64,000 nucleotides of DNA from HdN1 sp964473645 (GCA_964473645.1 CAYYPW010000032.1:1-64000), one strand, 5' to 3'. Shown: positions 50,636-60,711, counted from the first letter of the stretch. Numbers and translations: made by a program. Notes: generated by a model from the sequence alone, not told the origin.

Positions 50636-51892
50636 CTACTTTCGCAAATTCATGATGGGGCGTTCGATAAACAAATAAAACAGAGTGGCGAAAAATACGG
50701 TAATTACAAAACTCAGCAGATACACCACGCCGATGGCCTCAAAGGCATCCCATGGATATTTCTCAGGGTATTTGGTCACCCACTGCCCCACCACGGCAGC
50801 GGCCAGCGTCACCGCCAGCACGTGTAGCAAATACATGGAATACGAAAGCTGTGCGATTGGGTACCAAGCCGGGTGCCCCAAGACTTTCCGTAAGGCCCGC
50901 GCCAGCAAGCCTTGCTCGGTGGAGACCAAAATCAGAATGGCGATGCTCGCCGCATAGAAATTGCGCGCCGTGGTCTGATAAATAATCGACAACACCTGAT
51001 AATCATCAAACGCCTTGGTCAATACAGGCAGCACCATCAACACAGTGATCACCGCCACCGCAGCGTAGCCCAAAAGGCGACCTGCCCTGCGATTGAAAAA
51101 AGCGCTCACCTGATCGGGATAATAATGTTGATAGTAAGCGGCAATACAACCTACCACCAGGGAACCATAACGCGTATATAAATTGTCGTAGAGCACGCCA
51201 AAATGATGCGCATGTGCAGCAGGATCGGCCACGAGAACGCTACCGGGCGTGGTCCGCACAGCCTCGTCACTCAGTATGACAGCCAGGCAAATCACGAAGG
51301 ACAAACCAAAGGCAAGCCACAACCAGAATACGGGGCGCTGGCTATGTTTCATCGCCAACCCCAGCAATATGGGGTAAAGCAAATAAAACTGCTCTTCGAT
51401 CGCGAGACTCCAGGTCCAGTTCATGGCCTGATCGTCGTAAGGCAGAAAATTATTCACATAAAGCAGGTTGGCCCAAATGTTATGGATATTAGGGCCATTG
51501 ATCAGCACATAAATGCCGATGACCACGTAATACACCGGTGTTAACCGCAAAAAACGCCGGAAATAAAAATTGCTCATGCGGATATGACCGACCGCATCGA
51601 TCTGTCGCAACAGAATGGCAGTGATCAAATAACCGCTGATGGTCAGAAAGATATCGACACTCTTGTCGGAGTTCCATACCCACGCCCATGTCCAGCCACT
51701 CTGTTCGACCAACTCGGGCAAGGTGATGACTTTGGGATTCAGCACGGCAAAGACGGCGAAGGAATGAAACGCCAATATCATCATCATCGACAGAGCACGA
51801 AACCCGTCGACCGTACCCATGTTGGTGGAGGGTCTGAACAGCAGCAGTTTGAGATTTCGCTTAACAGAAAAAGCAGTGAGTAGACGGTTCAT
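50636..51892 (-). CDS. Acyltransferase 3 (OafA/YrhL-type)
   Basis: A 418-residue inner-membrane O-acyltransferase of the Acyl_transf_3 family, which acetylates surface polysaccharides or lipids. It has VDGFRALSMMMILAFHSFAV (catalytic-type His region), FYFRRFLRLTPVYYVVIGIY (R/LRLTP motif), and WTWSLAIEEQFYLLYPILLG (the E-E-Q motif). About ten TM helices. It heads the operon with the GT-C-like protein and glnE. The substrate is probably an O-antigen or core sugar, inferred from the neighbourhood. Confidence 0.88.
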   Translation of the reverse strand: MNRLLTAFSVKRNLKLLLFRPSTNMGTVDGFRALSMMMILAFHSFAVFAVLNPKVITLPELVEQSGWTWAWVWNSDKSVDIFLTISGYLITAILLRQIDAVGHIRMSNFYFRRFLRLTPVYYVVIGIYVLINGPNIHNIWANLLYVNNFLPYDDQAMNWTWSLAIEEQFYLLYPILLGLAMKHSQRPVFWLWLAFGLSFVICLAVILSDEAVRTTPGSVLVADPAAHAHHFGVLYDNLYTRYGSLVVGCIAAYYQHYYPDQVSAFFNRRAGRLLGYAAVAVITVLMVLPVLTKAFDDYQVLSIIYQTTARNFYAASIAILILVSTEQGLLARALRKVLGHPAWYPIAQLSYSMYLLHVLAVTLAAAVVGQWVTKYPEKYPWDAFEAIGVVYLLSFVITVFFATLFYLFIERPIMNLRK

Positions 51893-51998
51893 CCTGATAC
51901 TTCATTCTTATTCTTGAAGCCGGAAATACTACCAGCCTGAAAGCGCAGCGGCGACTCTTATCCGGTCGCAATGTCTATCCCTTCGCAATGCAAAGGGC

Positions 51999-53792
51999 TT
52001 AGCGCCCTGCCGAGGGGGCTACGCGCAACACCTCTTCGGGTGTGGTGAGACCCGCTGCCACTTTATGCGCCCCTGACAGACGCAGGTTTTTCATACCCTC
52101 TTTCATGGCGGCTTTGCGAATATCCGACACTTGGGCGTTATGAGCGATCATGTCCTTGAGTTCCTGCGAGAGCGGCATGACTTCATAGATGCCCATGCGA
52201 CCCATGTAACCGGTTTTGCGACAGGCCAGGCAGCCCACGGGTTCTTTGATTTTGTCGGGTTTGCGCCCTTTCCAGGGGGAGATCAGCATTTCCCAGGTTT
52301 CATCATCGATCACAGTGTCACGCTTGCAGTGAGGGCATAAGGTGCGCACCAGGCGCTGCGCCATGACACCCAGCACCGTTGCAGCCAGCAAATAAGGCTG
52401 CACCCCCAGATCCACCAATCGCGTCACGGCCGATGGCGCATCGTTGGTGTGCAGGGTCGAGATCACTAAATGACCCGTGAGCGCGGCCTGCACAGCCATT
52501 TGCGCTGTTTCGACATCGCGGATTTCACCGATCATGATGATGTCGGGGTCTTGTCGCATCAGGGCTCGTACCCCTTCGGCAAAGCCAAGATTAACGGCAT
52601 CGACGACTTGCATCTGGTTGAACGCTGGCTCGACCATTTCGATCGGGTCTTCAATCGTGCAAACGTTCACGCTACGGGTGGCCAGTTGTTTTAGCGTGGA
52701 GTACAGCATGGTGGTCTTACCCGACCCGGTGGGGCCAGTGACCAACACGATGCCGTTGGGTTGGGCGACCATTTCTCGCCATCGAATGTAGTCGTCGTCA
52801 GCCAGCCCCATTTCTTGCGGAGTGCGCACCAGCACTTCGGGATCGAAGATACGCATGACCATTTTTTCGCCAAAAGCGGTGGGCAGGGTCGACAGACGCA
52901 ATTCGACTTCGTTGCCGCGGGCGCTTTTTGTTTTGAGGCGGCCATCTTGGGGACGGCGTTTTTCGGCGACGTCCATGCGGCCGAGGATCTTGATGCGGCT
53001 GGTGACAGCGGCGAGCACCGCAGCGGGCATTTCATAGACATCGTGTAACACGCCATCGATGCGAAAGCGCACGTGCCCGATATCGCGGCGCGGCTCCAGG
53101 TGGATGTCGCTTGCGCGTTGGTCGAAGGCGTATTGCAGCAACCAATCGACGATTTTGACGATGTGTTGGTCGTTGGCGTCGGGGGTGGTGAGTTCACCGA
53201 GTTGCAGCAGTTGTTCGAAATTGCCGATGCCAAGGCCTTGGCCGCCACTGCCGGTGGCGCCGCGCACCGAGCGGGCCAGGTTGTAGAATTCGAGGGTGTA
53301 ACGGTGGATGTCGGCGGGATTGGCGACGACTCGGACGATGCGTTTTCCGCGTAGGGTTTGTTCGAGGCCGCTGACCCAGTCACGGGAGAAGGGTTGGGCG
53401 CTGGCGATGACGACTTCGTCGTCGCGTACTTCGACGGCGAGGATGTGATGCCGCTCGGCGAAGTTGAAGGACATGACTTCGGTGATGCTGGAGACGTTGA
53501 TTTTCAGGGGGTCAATGTGGAAGACGCGTTGGTTGGCTTTTTTGGCGAGCCATTCGGTGAGTACGGGGAGTGTGAGTTTACCGTGTTCGTCTTGGTGTTG
53601 GTCTTGTAGGTTGTGTTTGGCGACGAGTTGGAGGGGGTTCCAGCTGAGTTCTTCTTTTTCGCGGCGGTAGCCGGCGACGAATTGGGCGTCGCGTTCGCTG
53701 ATGCGGGCGTCTTCGAGGAGGCCGTCGAGTACCCAGCGTACGTCGATGCGCATGTTGGGGCGGGTGAAATCTGCTTTGCCTTTTGCTACCAC
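51999..53792 (-). CDS. GspE/PilB-type secretion ATPase
   Basis: A 597-residue hexameric ATPase of the type II secretion/type IV pilus class. The N-terminal GspE_N-like part (about 1-180) is followed by the ATPase: Walker A GPTGSGKTT, Asp box RASDIHLEPRRDIGHVRFRI, Walker B QDPDIIMIGEIRDVETA, and His box LVISTLHTNDAPSA. The zinc tetracysteine has CPHC and CLAC. The start is GTG after AAGGA. No pilus or secretion genes are adjacent, so it is an orphan; a full T2SS or pilus set would have to be elsewhere. The longer N-terminal domain differs from PilB. Confidence 0.88.
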   Translation of the reverse strand: MVAKGKADFTRPNMRIDVRWVLDGLLEDARISERDAQFVAGYRREKEELSWNPLQLVAKHNLQDQHQDEHGKLTLPVLTEWLAKKANQRVFHIDPLKINVSSITEVMSFNFAERHHILAVEVRDDEVVIASAQPFSRDWVSGLEQTLRGKRIVRVVANPADIHRYTLEFYNLARSVRGATGSGGQGLGIGNFEQLLQLGELTTPDANDQHIVKIVDWLLQYAFDQRASDIHLEPRRDIGHVRFRIDGVLHDVYEMPAAVLAAVTSRIKILGRMDVAEKRRPQDGRLKTKSARGNEVELRLSTLPTAFGEKMVMRIFDPEVLVRTPQEMGLADDDYIRWREMVAQPNGIVLVTGPTGSGKTTMLYSTLKQLATRSVNVCTIEDPIEMVEPAFNQMQVVDAVNLGFAEGVRALMRQDPDIIMIGEIRDVETAQMAVQAALTGHLVISTLHTNDAPSAVTRLVDLGVQPYLLAATVLGVMAQRLVRTLCPHCKRDTVIDDETWEMLISPWKGRKPDKIKEPVGCLACRKTGYMGRMGIYEVMPLSQELKDMIAHNAQVSDIRKAAMKEGMKNLRLSGAHKVAAGLTTPEEVLRVAPSAGR

Positions 53793-53875
53793 TTCTAGGG
53801 TCCTTCACTACTGCGGCGGTTTGACACTTATTTCGTCAGCTTCGAGACGGGTTGGGCAGGGAGGCAGAGTTCACC

Positions 53876-53945
53876 GGACACGCCGTAAATACGTCCCTGT
53901 AGGCTCGACGGCGGCATCCCTGCCGCCGACGGTCCGCTGAATCAC
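53876..53945. repeat. Dispersed palindromic repeat, copy 2
   Basis: Core GTAAATAC, then CCCTGTAG (53885-53902), with hairpin CGGCGGCA/TGCCGCCG (53909-53928). It is nearly identical in layout to copy 1 at 45728-45771, with compensatory changes in the stem. The outer arms are poorer. This copy lies between divergent genes, unlike copy 1. Confidence 0.7.
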
Positions 53946-54134
53946 CCCCACCCCGCCACTACCTCACTTTTGTGCCAACCTGAGCGGCATGAACCACCTG
54001 AAAATTACATAACTTACCTAGGATAAAGACTAGCTCGCAAAAAGCCTAGACGCACTTGCCCCGTTACCATCGCAACCGTGATAATGCCCGCATATTTTGG
54101 CAACCCATTGAAGTGACTCTGGATTGAAGTGATT

Positions 54135-54626
54135 ATGGAACAGTTCATAGAACGTGCACTTTACGCCGCCCGCTGGCTCTTGGCGCCCATCTATCTTGGG
54201 CTGAGTTTGTTGCTGGTAGCGCTGGCGCTCAAATTCTTTCAGGAGATCGTTCACATCATCCCCTTGGTATGGGAGATGCCTGAAGGTGATCTGGTGTTGA
54301 AAATGCTGGCCTTGATCGACTTGACGCTGGTCGGCAGTTTGATTGTGATGGTGATGCTGTCGGGCTATGAGAATTTTGTGTCGCAGCTCGATATTAAAGA
54401 GGACACGCAAAAGCTGGATTGGCTGGGCAAGTTGGATGCCGGTTCACTCAAGTTGAAGGTGGCGACGTCGATTGTGGCGATTTCGTCGATTCACTTGTTG
54501 AAGATTTTTATGGAGGTACCGCAGCATGAGAATGACAAGTTGTTATGGTATGTGATCATCCATATGACCTTTGTGGTGTCGGCGGTGTTGATGGGTGTGT
54601 TGGATAAATTTACCAAGCATGAGTGA
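54135..54626 (+). CDS. yqhA: YqhA-family membrane protein (UPF0114)
   Basis: A 163-residue inner-membrane protein with three or four TM helices, close to E. coli YqhA: FIERALYAARWLLAPIYLGL, LVMVMLSGYENFVSQLDIKE-like (VMVMLSGYENFVSQLDIKED) and VATSIVAISSIHLLKIFMEV. Function unknown in detail. The start at 54135 matches the family N-terminus; an upstream GTG would add two residues. A strong terminator follows. Confidence 0.92.
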   Translation: MEQFIERALYAARWLLAPIYLGLSLLLVALALKFFQEIVHIIPLVWEMPEGDLVLKMLALIDLTLVGSLIVMVMLSGYENFVSQLDIKEDTQKLDWLGKLDAGSLKLKVATSIVAISSIHLLKIFMEVPQHENDKLLWYVIIHMTFVVSAVLMGVLDKFTKHE

Positions 54627-54627
54627 T

Positions 54628-54656
54628 AAAAAAACCGCCAAAAGGCGGTTTTTTTA
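54628..54656 (+). terminator. Rho-independent terminator after yqhA
   Basis: AAAAACCGCC, loop AAAA, GGCGGTTTTTTT: a perfect stem with T-run right after the yqhA stop. The A-run on the left allows it to serve the opposite strand too, where metY ends about 60 bp farther on. Confidence 0.9.
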
Positions 54657-54715
54657 TGGGGTAGTGCAACGGGTTGTTGGCGGATAACGCTGATGCTATA
54701 CGGCCATATTGAGTG

Positions 54716-55993
54716 TTACTGTTGGCTCGCCGCCAGCGCTTGATTCAAATCGGCAAGAATGTCGTCGATGTGTTCGATGCCGACACAGAGGCGTACCATT
54801 TCTTCTTTTACGCCTGCTTTTTCCAGCTCTGCGGGGGACAATTGACGGTGAGTGGTGGATGCCGGGTGGGTCGCCAGGGAGCGTACGTCGCCGATATTGA
54901 CCAAGCGGGTGAACAGTTGTAATGCATCCAGGAATTTCTCGCCAGCGGCACGCCCGCCCTTCAGGCCAAACGTTAAGAGGCCTGAGCCGCTGCCACGTAC
55001 GTATTTTTTGGCCAGCGCGTGCTCAGGGTGTTCCGGAAGCCCGGCGTAGTTGACCCAGGTGACATCGGCGTGCTGTTTAAGTGCTTGCGCGACCTTCAAG
55101 GTGTTTTCGCAGATGCGGTCCATGCGCAAGGCCAGGGTTTCGATCCCTTGCAGAATCAAAAATGCATTCAAAGGGGCGATGCAGGCGCCCATATTGCGCA
55201 GTGGCACCACGCGTGCTCGGCCAATATAAGCGGCTGCGCCCAGGGCTTCGGTGTACACCACGCCGTGGTATGACACATCGGGCTCATTCAGACGGCGGAA
55301 GCGTTTGGCATGGGTTTTCCAGTCAAATTTGCCGGAATCAATTATCGCGCCACCAATTGAGTTGCCGTGGCCGCCAAGATATTTGGTGAGGGATTCCACG
55401 ACGATGTCGGCGCCGTGTTCGAAGGGTCGTGTCAGGTAAGGGGATGCGACGGTGTTGTCGACAATCAGGGGCACGCCATGATCGTGCGCGACTTTGGCCA
55501 GCGCTTCGATATCGACCACGTTACCGAGCGGATTACCGATGGTTTCGATGTACACGGCTTTGGTTTTTTCATCGATCAGTGCGGCAAAAGAAGCGGGATC
55601 ACGATAATCGGCAAAGCGGGTTTCAATGCCAAATTGCGGAAAGGTGTGAGCAAAAAGATTATAGGTGCCACCATACAGGGTGGATGAAGCAACGATATTG
55701 TCACCGGCTTCGCTGATGGTTTGAATCGCGTATGTAATCGCCGCCTGTCCCGATGCCAGCGCCAGTGCGCCGATACCGCCATGCAGCGCCGCAAGGCGTT
55801 TTTCCAGCACATCGGTGGTGGGGTTCATGATGCGGGTGTAGATATTGCCCGCCACTTTCAAGTCAAACAGGTCAGCGCCATGCTGGGCGCTGTCAAAAGC
55901 GTAGGCAACGGTTTGATAAATGGGGACGGCAACGGCTTTGGTGGTGGGGTCTGGAGAATAACCGGCATGCACGGCGAGGGTTTCGAGCTTCAT
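54716..55993 (-). CDS. metY: O-acetylhomoserine sulfhydrylase (MetY)
   Basis: A 425-residue PLP enzyme that makes homocysteine from O-acetylhomoserine and sulfide. It has TLAVHAGYSPDPTTKAVAVP, then AYAFDSAQHGADLFDLKVAG, YTRIMNPTTDVLEKRLAALH and the PLP-lysine stretch ADIVVESLTKYLGGHGNSIG. The C-terminal block ATHPASTTHRQLSPAELEKA is diagnostic of the Cys/Met metabolism family. The length of about 425 separates MetY from MetB/MetZ (about 390). AGGA precedes the ATG. Confidence 0.93.
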   Translation of the reverse strand: MKLETLAVHAGYSPDPTTKAVAVPIYQTVAYAFDSAQHGADLFDLKVAGNIYTRIMNPTTDVLEKRLAALHGGIGALALASGQAAITYAIQTISEAGDNIVASSTLYGGTYNLFAHTFPQFGIETRFADYRDPASFAALIDEKTKAVYIETIGNPLGNVVDIEALAKVAHDHGVPLIVDNTVASPYLTRPFEHGADIVVESLTKYLGGHGNSIGGAIIDSGKFDWKTHAKRFRRLNEPDVSYHGVVYTEALGAAAYIGRARVVPLRNMGACIAPLNAFLILQGIETLALRMDRICENTLKVAQALKQHADVTWVNYAGLPEHPEHALAKKYVRGSGSGLLTFGLKGGRAAGEKFLDALQLFTRLVNIGDVRSLATHPASTTHRQLSPAELEKAGVKEEMVRLCVGIEHIDDILADLNQALAASQQ

Positions 55994-56101
55994 GACTTTT
56001 CCTTTTTTTTAGGGCGTCCTTTTTTAGAATGCCCTTTATATGAACGAGCGGGGCTCTATCATAGTGCAAAACTCGTCAGAAAAAAGTGCACGCGCGCCGA
56101 A

Positions 56102-57112
56102 CTACTCCCAACGGCTACGCAGAAACTCGAACCAAGAACTGTAACGGATGAACTGAGAGGTGGTTTCGGGGAAACTGTGACGGCGAATATTGAACAAATC
56201 GGCTTTAATGTCGCTCAGTCGGCAGTTACCTGGAATGGCGGACACCGCTGCCATAAACCCTGCGTCTGCAACCGGAGCGTTATGGGCGCGATTAAAGTCC
56301 AGATGCGTACCTGAAGGGTAGGCAAACACTTGTGACGCGGCGGGGATTTCCGTTTGCACACGCTCGCGGGAAATACGCAACTCCTCTCGTACCTGTTCAC
56401 TCGACAAGCCGCTGAAGACCTTGTGACTGCAACCATGCGCCGCCACGTTCAGGCCTTTCGCGTGCATCGCGCGCAACTCATCCCAACTCGCGGCTTCATA
56501 GCCGACACCAGCCTGATGGCTGAGCGGCACCTCAAGCTGCTCACTCACCAAGGCCAGGAAAGGGTCAATTTTGTCTCCTGGCAGATATTTTGTGAAACGC
56601 ACCAGCGCGCGGCGACTTTCGGTACGTTTTTCCAGCGACGACAAATCCAGCTCAAAGGTTTTGCCGTTAAAGCTGAAAGAGGCCTGTTTACGCGGGGAAT
56701 TTTGTGCCAGATAGGACAACTTTGCATCCCATGGCCAATCGCGCCCATCCACAAAATCGGTGAGCACAAAAATGGTCGGCTTGGCGTTGTAATGCAATAA
56801 CACCGGCACCAACTCAGTCACTTGATCGCGAAAGCCATCATCGATGGTAAAACATAAGGTGGGCGCACTGGGGGTGATGCCCTGCAGTGCCATCTGCACG
56901 ACTTCATCAACGGTGGCAAAGTGAAAATCATGCTCGGTGGCATAGCGCAGGCATTGTTCGAGCATGCCGAGGTCACACCCACGGTAGTGATTCTCACGTG
57001 GCTGGGCGCGATGCAACATGAAAATGGTGGTGTAGTGGCCGACCAGTTTCCGTGCCACCCTATCGATCAAACGTTGTCGTGCCAGCCAGGCGATCAGCTC
57101 ATCCGTCTTCAT
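56102..57112 (-). CDS. Polysaccharide deacetylase-family protein
   Basis: A 336-residue NodB-type carbohydrate esterase. The metal-binding first Asp motif is LCFTIDDGFRDQVTELVPVL, and later WDELRAMHAKGLNVAAHGCS and HKVFSGLSSEQVREELRISR supply the HxxxH-like His. FAYPSGTHLDFN is the third motif. The start at 57112 after TAAGGTT fits best; the frame to 57229 has no family match at its N-terminus. It probably acts on a surface polysaccharide; no signal peptide is seen, so it may act in the cytoplasm or be membrane-associated. Confidence 0.85.
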   Translation of the reverse strand: MKTDELIAWLARQRLIDRVARKLVGHYTTIFMLHRAQPRENHYRGCDLGMLEQCLRYATEHDFHFATVDEVVQMALQGITPSAPTLCFTIDDGFRDQVTELVPVLLHYNAKPTIFVLTDFVDGRDWPWDAKLSYLAQNSPRKQASFSFNGKTFELDLSSLEKRTESRRALVRFTKYLPGDKIDPFLALVSEQLEVPLSHQAGVGYEAASWDELRAMHAKGLNVAAHGCSHKVFSGLSSEQVREELRISRERVQTEIPAASQVFAYPSGTHLDFNRAHNAPVADAGFMAAVSAIPGNCRLSDIKADLFNIRRHSFPETTSQFIRYSSWFEFLRSRWE

Positions 57113-57505
57113 CTGCAACCTTACCAGCCCCCAATTAAATACCGGCAGTTCCCTATTAAACCGACGGCTCCCTATCGTAACCGATCGCAAAGGCTGCCGC
57201 CCGATCCTAGCGTATCGGGCCTGACTCACAAAAAGCTCTGTGCTGCTTAATATATCAGCTTCGCGACAACAAAAGCTGTTTCAATTTACGATTCGCTCCG
57301 ATGCAAAAAGCACGCTTCATCGCTCGTTTTACACCTGGCAGCCGCCTGGCCTCGATCAAGATTTTCGCACTGTACCGAAAAACAAGCATTTGCCATAAAA
57401 ATCTCAAGCAAGGCATTAAAGAAGCTTGCTCTTCATGACGCCTCACCCTCCCACTTTTCGTGCCGTTGTGCCACACTTCAAGCAGGTGTCTCGTTGGAGG
57501 TGGCC
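57113..57505. other. Divergent intergenic region, deacetylase / putA
   Basis: Contains the putA promoter and GGAGGT ribosome site before 57506. A basic minus-strand frame (57255-57476) has no family resemblance and is not called. Confidence 0.4.
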
Positions 57506-60500
57506 ATGGCGAAGCCAGCAGTTAACCCGCAACCCGCAGATGTCCCGCTCAGTGGTGCCATTCGCGAACATCATCTGATGGATGAAGACGCGCTGCTGCG
57601 ACGTTACCTATTGCACCCAGGCACCAAACTGCCCGCCGGACTGGACGCCACCGCCCTCACCCAATCATTGATCGACGCCATTCGGCAAGCCCCACCCAGT
57701 ATTCGCATCGAATCCTTGCTCAAGGAGTACAGCCTCAACACCCAGGAAGGCATTACCCTGATGTGTCTGGCCGAAGCCTTGCTGCGCATCCCCGATGATT
57801 ATACCGCCGAAAAATTTATCGAAGATCGCCTGCAGCGCGGCGACTGGGCCCAACATCTCGGCCACAGCGATGCCTTTTGGGTAAACGCCTCTACCTGGGG
57901 GCTGCTACTGGCGGGACGTTTGTTCAAACACGTCGCCCCCACCTCTGACGATAGCCTGAGCACCACACTTAGCCAATTGTTTCACAAGATCAGCGATCCC
58001 CTGGCCATCGGCGCCATCCGCCAGGCCATGGCGATTATCGGCCATCAATTTGTCGCCGGTGAAACCATCAGCGAGGCCCTTCACCACGCCCGCAAGGAAA
58101 GCGGCAAGGGCTATAGCCACTCATTCGACATGTTAGGCGAAGCCGCGCTGACCGACGCCGATGTGCAACGTTATATGGCTGCCTACGAAAGCGCCATCGT
58201 CGCCCTCGCCGCCAAGGAACGCAGTTTGCGACCCGATACCACGCTTTCGATCAAACTGTCGGCCTTCCACCCACGCTTTGAACCCCGCCAACCCGAGGCG
58301 CTGGCCGCGTTGCGTAAAAACCTGTTACGCATCCTCGAAAAAGCCCGCGTCGAAGACATTCCTGTCACCCTCGATGCAGAAGAATCCTGGCGGCTGGAAC
58401 CGACACTGGAAATGTTTGCCTCCGTGCTTAACGAACCGGCTTTTCGACGCTGGGGCAAGCTGGGGCTGGCCGTGCAAGCCTATCAAAAGCGTGCGTTACC
58501 GGTGCTGCACTGGTTGGGGGAATTGAGTCGTACCCTGCAGTGCGCCATTCCCGTGCGCTTGGTGAAAGGCGCTTATTGGGACAGTGAAATCAAATGGGCG
58601 CAACAGCAAGGCCTCACCGATTACCCGGTATTCACCCGTAAAAGCGCGACCGATCTGCATTATCAATTGTGCGCGCGTTATCTATTGGCAGACGATCATT
58701 TGCTGGTGCCGCAATTCGCCACGCATAACGCCCAGACGGTTGCCACGATACTTACGCTGTCGCAATGTTTTCCGCTGAAAAAATTCGAGTTCCAGCGTCT
58801 GCATGGCATGGGCGAAGCGCTCTATGATCATGTTTTACTGCACAACGCTGGTGTGCACTGCCGCATCTATGCACCGGTCGGCAGCTTTCGCGAATTATTG
58901 CCTTACCTCGTGCGTCGTTTGCTGGAAAATGGCGCCAACACCTCGTTCGTGCGACAAGTGCACCAAGGCGGACATGACGCGCTGACACTGCCACCCGCCG
59001 CACAGCTAAAGCGTTATAAAACTCTGCACAATGACAAGATTCCTTCGCCACCCAAACTGTTTCAACCCCACCGCAAAAACAGCCTCGGGCTGGCCATTGA
59101 AGAACGTGGAACCCAACAGTGGCTTACCGCGCAGCTAGCCCGTTGGCAACAACACCGCTGGGGGGTTGAACATGACAACAACCTCACCTCCCCTGCCAAC
59201 CCCAACGATTTGGTCGGTTGCTTTCCTACACTGAGTGACAACGATTGTGTCAATGCGATCGAGCAGGCGCATAACGCGTTCTCAGCATGGCAACAGACGT
59301 CCATCGAAGAACGCGCGCTAACGTTGGAGCGCATCGCAGACCTGTACGAACAGAATCGGATAGAACTCATCGCCCTGCTGATGCGCGAAGCGGGTAAAAC
59401 TTTACCCAACGCGATCAATGAAGTGCGGGAAGCCGTTGATTTCTGCCGTTATTATGCGGCACAGGCGCGCACAACCCTGGCACCGCAACGGCTACCGGGC
59501 CCGACCGGCGAATCCAATACCCTACTAACGGCCGGTCGCGGTGTATTTCTCTGCATCAGCCCCTGGAATTTCCCCCTCGTCATTTTGACTGGCCAAGTAG
59601 TGGCTGCACTGGTGGCAGGCAACCCGGTGCTGGTGAAATGTTCGCAGCTGACACCGCTTATCGCAGCGCGCGCCGTGCAGTTGATGCACTCTGCGGGGGT
59701 GCCACCACCGGTGTTGCATTACTTACCCGCCAGCGGTGGGCAAGTGGAAAGTACGCTGCTCACGCACCCCGCCCTCGCGGGCGTTTTATTCACAGGCTCA
59801 AATGCCGTTGCTCAGCGTTTGCAACGGGCGTTGGCGCGTCGAGAAGGCGCCATGGTGCCCCTGATCGCAGAAACCGGTGGCATGAACGCCATGATCGTCG
59901 ACAGTTCCGCGTTACTGGAACAGGTGGTCAAGGACGTCACCCTGTCAGCATTCGACAGTGCCGGTCAACGCTGCTCGGCCTTGCGCGTGTTGTATTTGCA
60001 GGAGGATATCGCTGAGACCACCCTAAAACTTTTGCAAGGCCACTTGAACAGCGTGCGAATCGGCGACCCCTGGCGCTTTGATACCGATATTGGCCCAGTG
60101 ATCAGCAAGGCAGCGCGCGCATCGCTGAACAACCATATTGAAGCCTTTAAAACCGCGGGACGATGCTTGTTTGAAGCCCCCATGGCGCAAAAAGCGGACG
60201 GCTATTTTGTCGCGCCTACAGTATTGAGCCTGCAACATTTGCAGGAGCTGACAGAGGAAATCTTCGGACCTGTGCTGCATGTCATTCGTTTTCGTGGTGA
60301 TGCACTGGATCAGGTGATCACCCAGATCCGCCAGTGTGGCTACGGGCTAACCTTTGGAGTGCACACCCGCATCGAAAGCACCTGGCAGCGACTGGTGCGC
60401 GAGATTCCGGCCGGCAATATCTATATCAACCGCAATATGATCGGCGCCACCGTGGGGGTACAACCGTTTGGCGGGCAAGGCCTGTCGGGCACTGGCCCCA

Positions 60501-60610
60501 AAGCCGGCGGGCCGCACTATCTGCTGCGCCTGGTGCATGAAAAGACTGTGACCCACAACACCAGCGCCATTGGCGGCAATGCCCAATTGCTGACCGGGGA
60601 CGAGGCCTGA
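57506..60610 (+). CDS. putA: Bifunctional proline dehydrogenase / P5C dehydrogenase PutA
   Basis: A 1034-residue enzyme that oxidises proline to glutamate in two steps. The FAD-binding proline dehydrogenase domain (about 170-460) has STLSIKLSAFHPRFEPR-like sequence (DTTLSIKLSAFHPRFE), VRLVKGAYWDSEIKWAQQQG and FEFQRLHGMGEALYDHV. The aldehyde-dehydrogenase domain (about 530-1000) has ISPWNFPLVILTGQVVAALV, AETGGMNAMIVDSSALLEQV and catalytic Cys in FDSAGQRCSALRVLYL. The N-terminal ribbon-helix-helix of E. coli PutA is absent, so it does not repress its own gene. GGAGGT precedes the ATG at 57506. Confidence 0.95.
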   Translation: MAKPAVNPQPADVPLSGAIREHHLMDEDALLRRYLLHPGTKLPAGLDATALTQSLIDAIRQAPPSIRIESLLKEYSLNTQEGITLMCLAEALLRIPDDYTAEKFIEDRLQRGDWAQHLGHSDAFWVNASTWGLLLAGRLFKHVAPTSDDSLSTTLSQLFHKISDPLAIGAIRQAMAIIGHQFVAGETISEALHHARKESGKGYSHSFDMLGEAALTDADVQRYMAAYESAIVALAAKERSLRPDTTLSIKLSAFHPRFEPRQPEALAALRKNLLRILEKARVEDIPVTLDAEESWRLEPTLEMFASVLNEPAFRRWGKLGLAVQAYQKRALPVLHWLGELSRTLQCAIPVRLVKGAYWDSEIKWAQQQGLTDYPVFTRKSATDLHYQLCARYLLADDHLLVPQFATHNAQTVATILTLSQCFPLKKFEFQRLHGMGEALYDHVLLHNAGVHCRIYAPVGSFRELLPYLVRRLLENGANTSFVRQVHQGGHDALTLPPAAQLKRYKTLHNDKIPSPPKLFQPHRKNSLGLAIEERGTQQWLTAQLARWQQHRWGVEHDNNLTSPANPNDLVGCFPTLSDNDCVNAIEQAHNAFSAWQQTSIEERALTLERIADLYEQNRIELIALLMREAGKTLPNAINEVREAVDFCRYYAAQARTTLAPQRLPGPTGESNTLLTAGRGVFLCISPWNFPLVILTGQVVAALVAGNPVLVKCSQLTPLIAARAVQLMHSAGVPPPVLHYLPASGGQVESTLLTHPALAGVLFTGSNAVAQRLQRALARREGAMVPLIAETGGMNAMIVDSSALLEQVVKDVTLSAFDSAGQRCSALRVLYLQEDIAETTLKLLQGHLNSVRIGDPWRFDTDIGPVISKAARASLNNHIEAFKTAGRCLFEAPMAQKADGYFVAPTVLSLQHLQELTEEIFGPVLHVIRFRGDALDQVITQIRQCGYGLTFGVHTRIESTWQRLVREIPAGNIYINRNMIGATVGVQPFGGQGLSGTGPKAGGPHYLLRLVHEKTVTHNTSAIGGNAQLLTGDEA

Positions 60611-60711
60611 CGCCGCCTGCAGCGTGACGGCCAGCCCAGCGTACACAGCAGTATTTGTCATCCTGCAACGTGCCAGTTATCCTAGCGGCGAATTCACGTT
60701 ACAGGGCCGAC

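Noticed and set aside
52691..53383. 230-codon frame overlapping the GspE-type ATPase gene in another frame
   Set aside because: Low-complexity Ser/Pro/Ala/Thr-rich shadow created by the GC-rich codons of the real ATPase gene.
57255..57476. 73-codon basic frame upstream of the deacetylase gene
   Set aside because: No ribosome site or family; probably part of the divergent putA promoter region.
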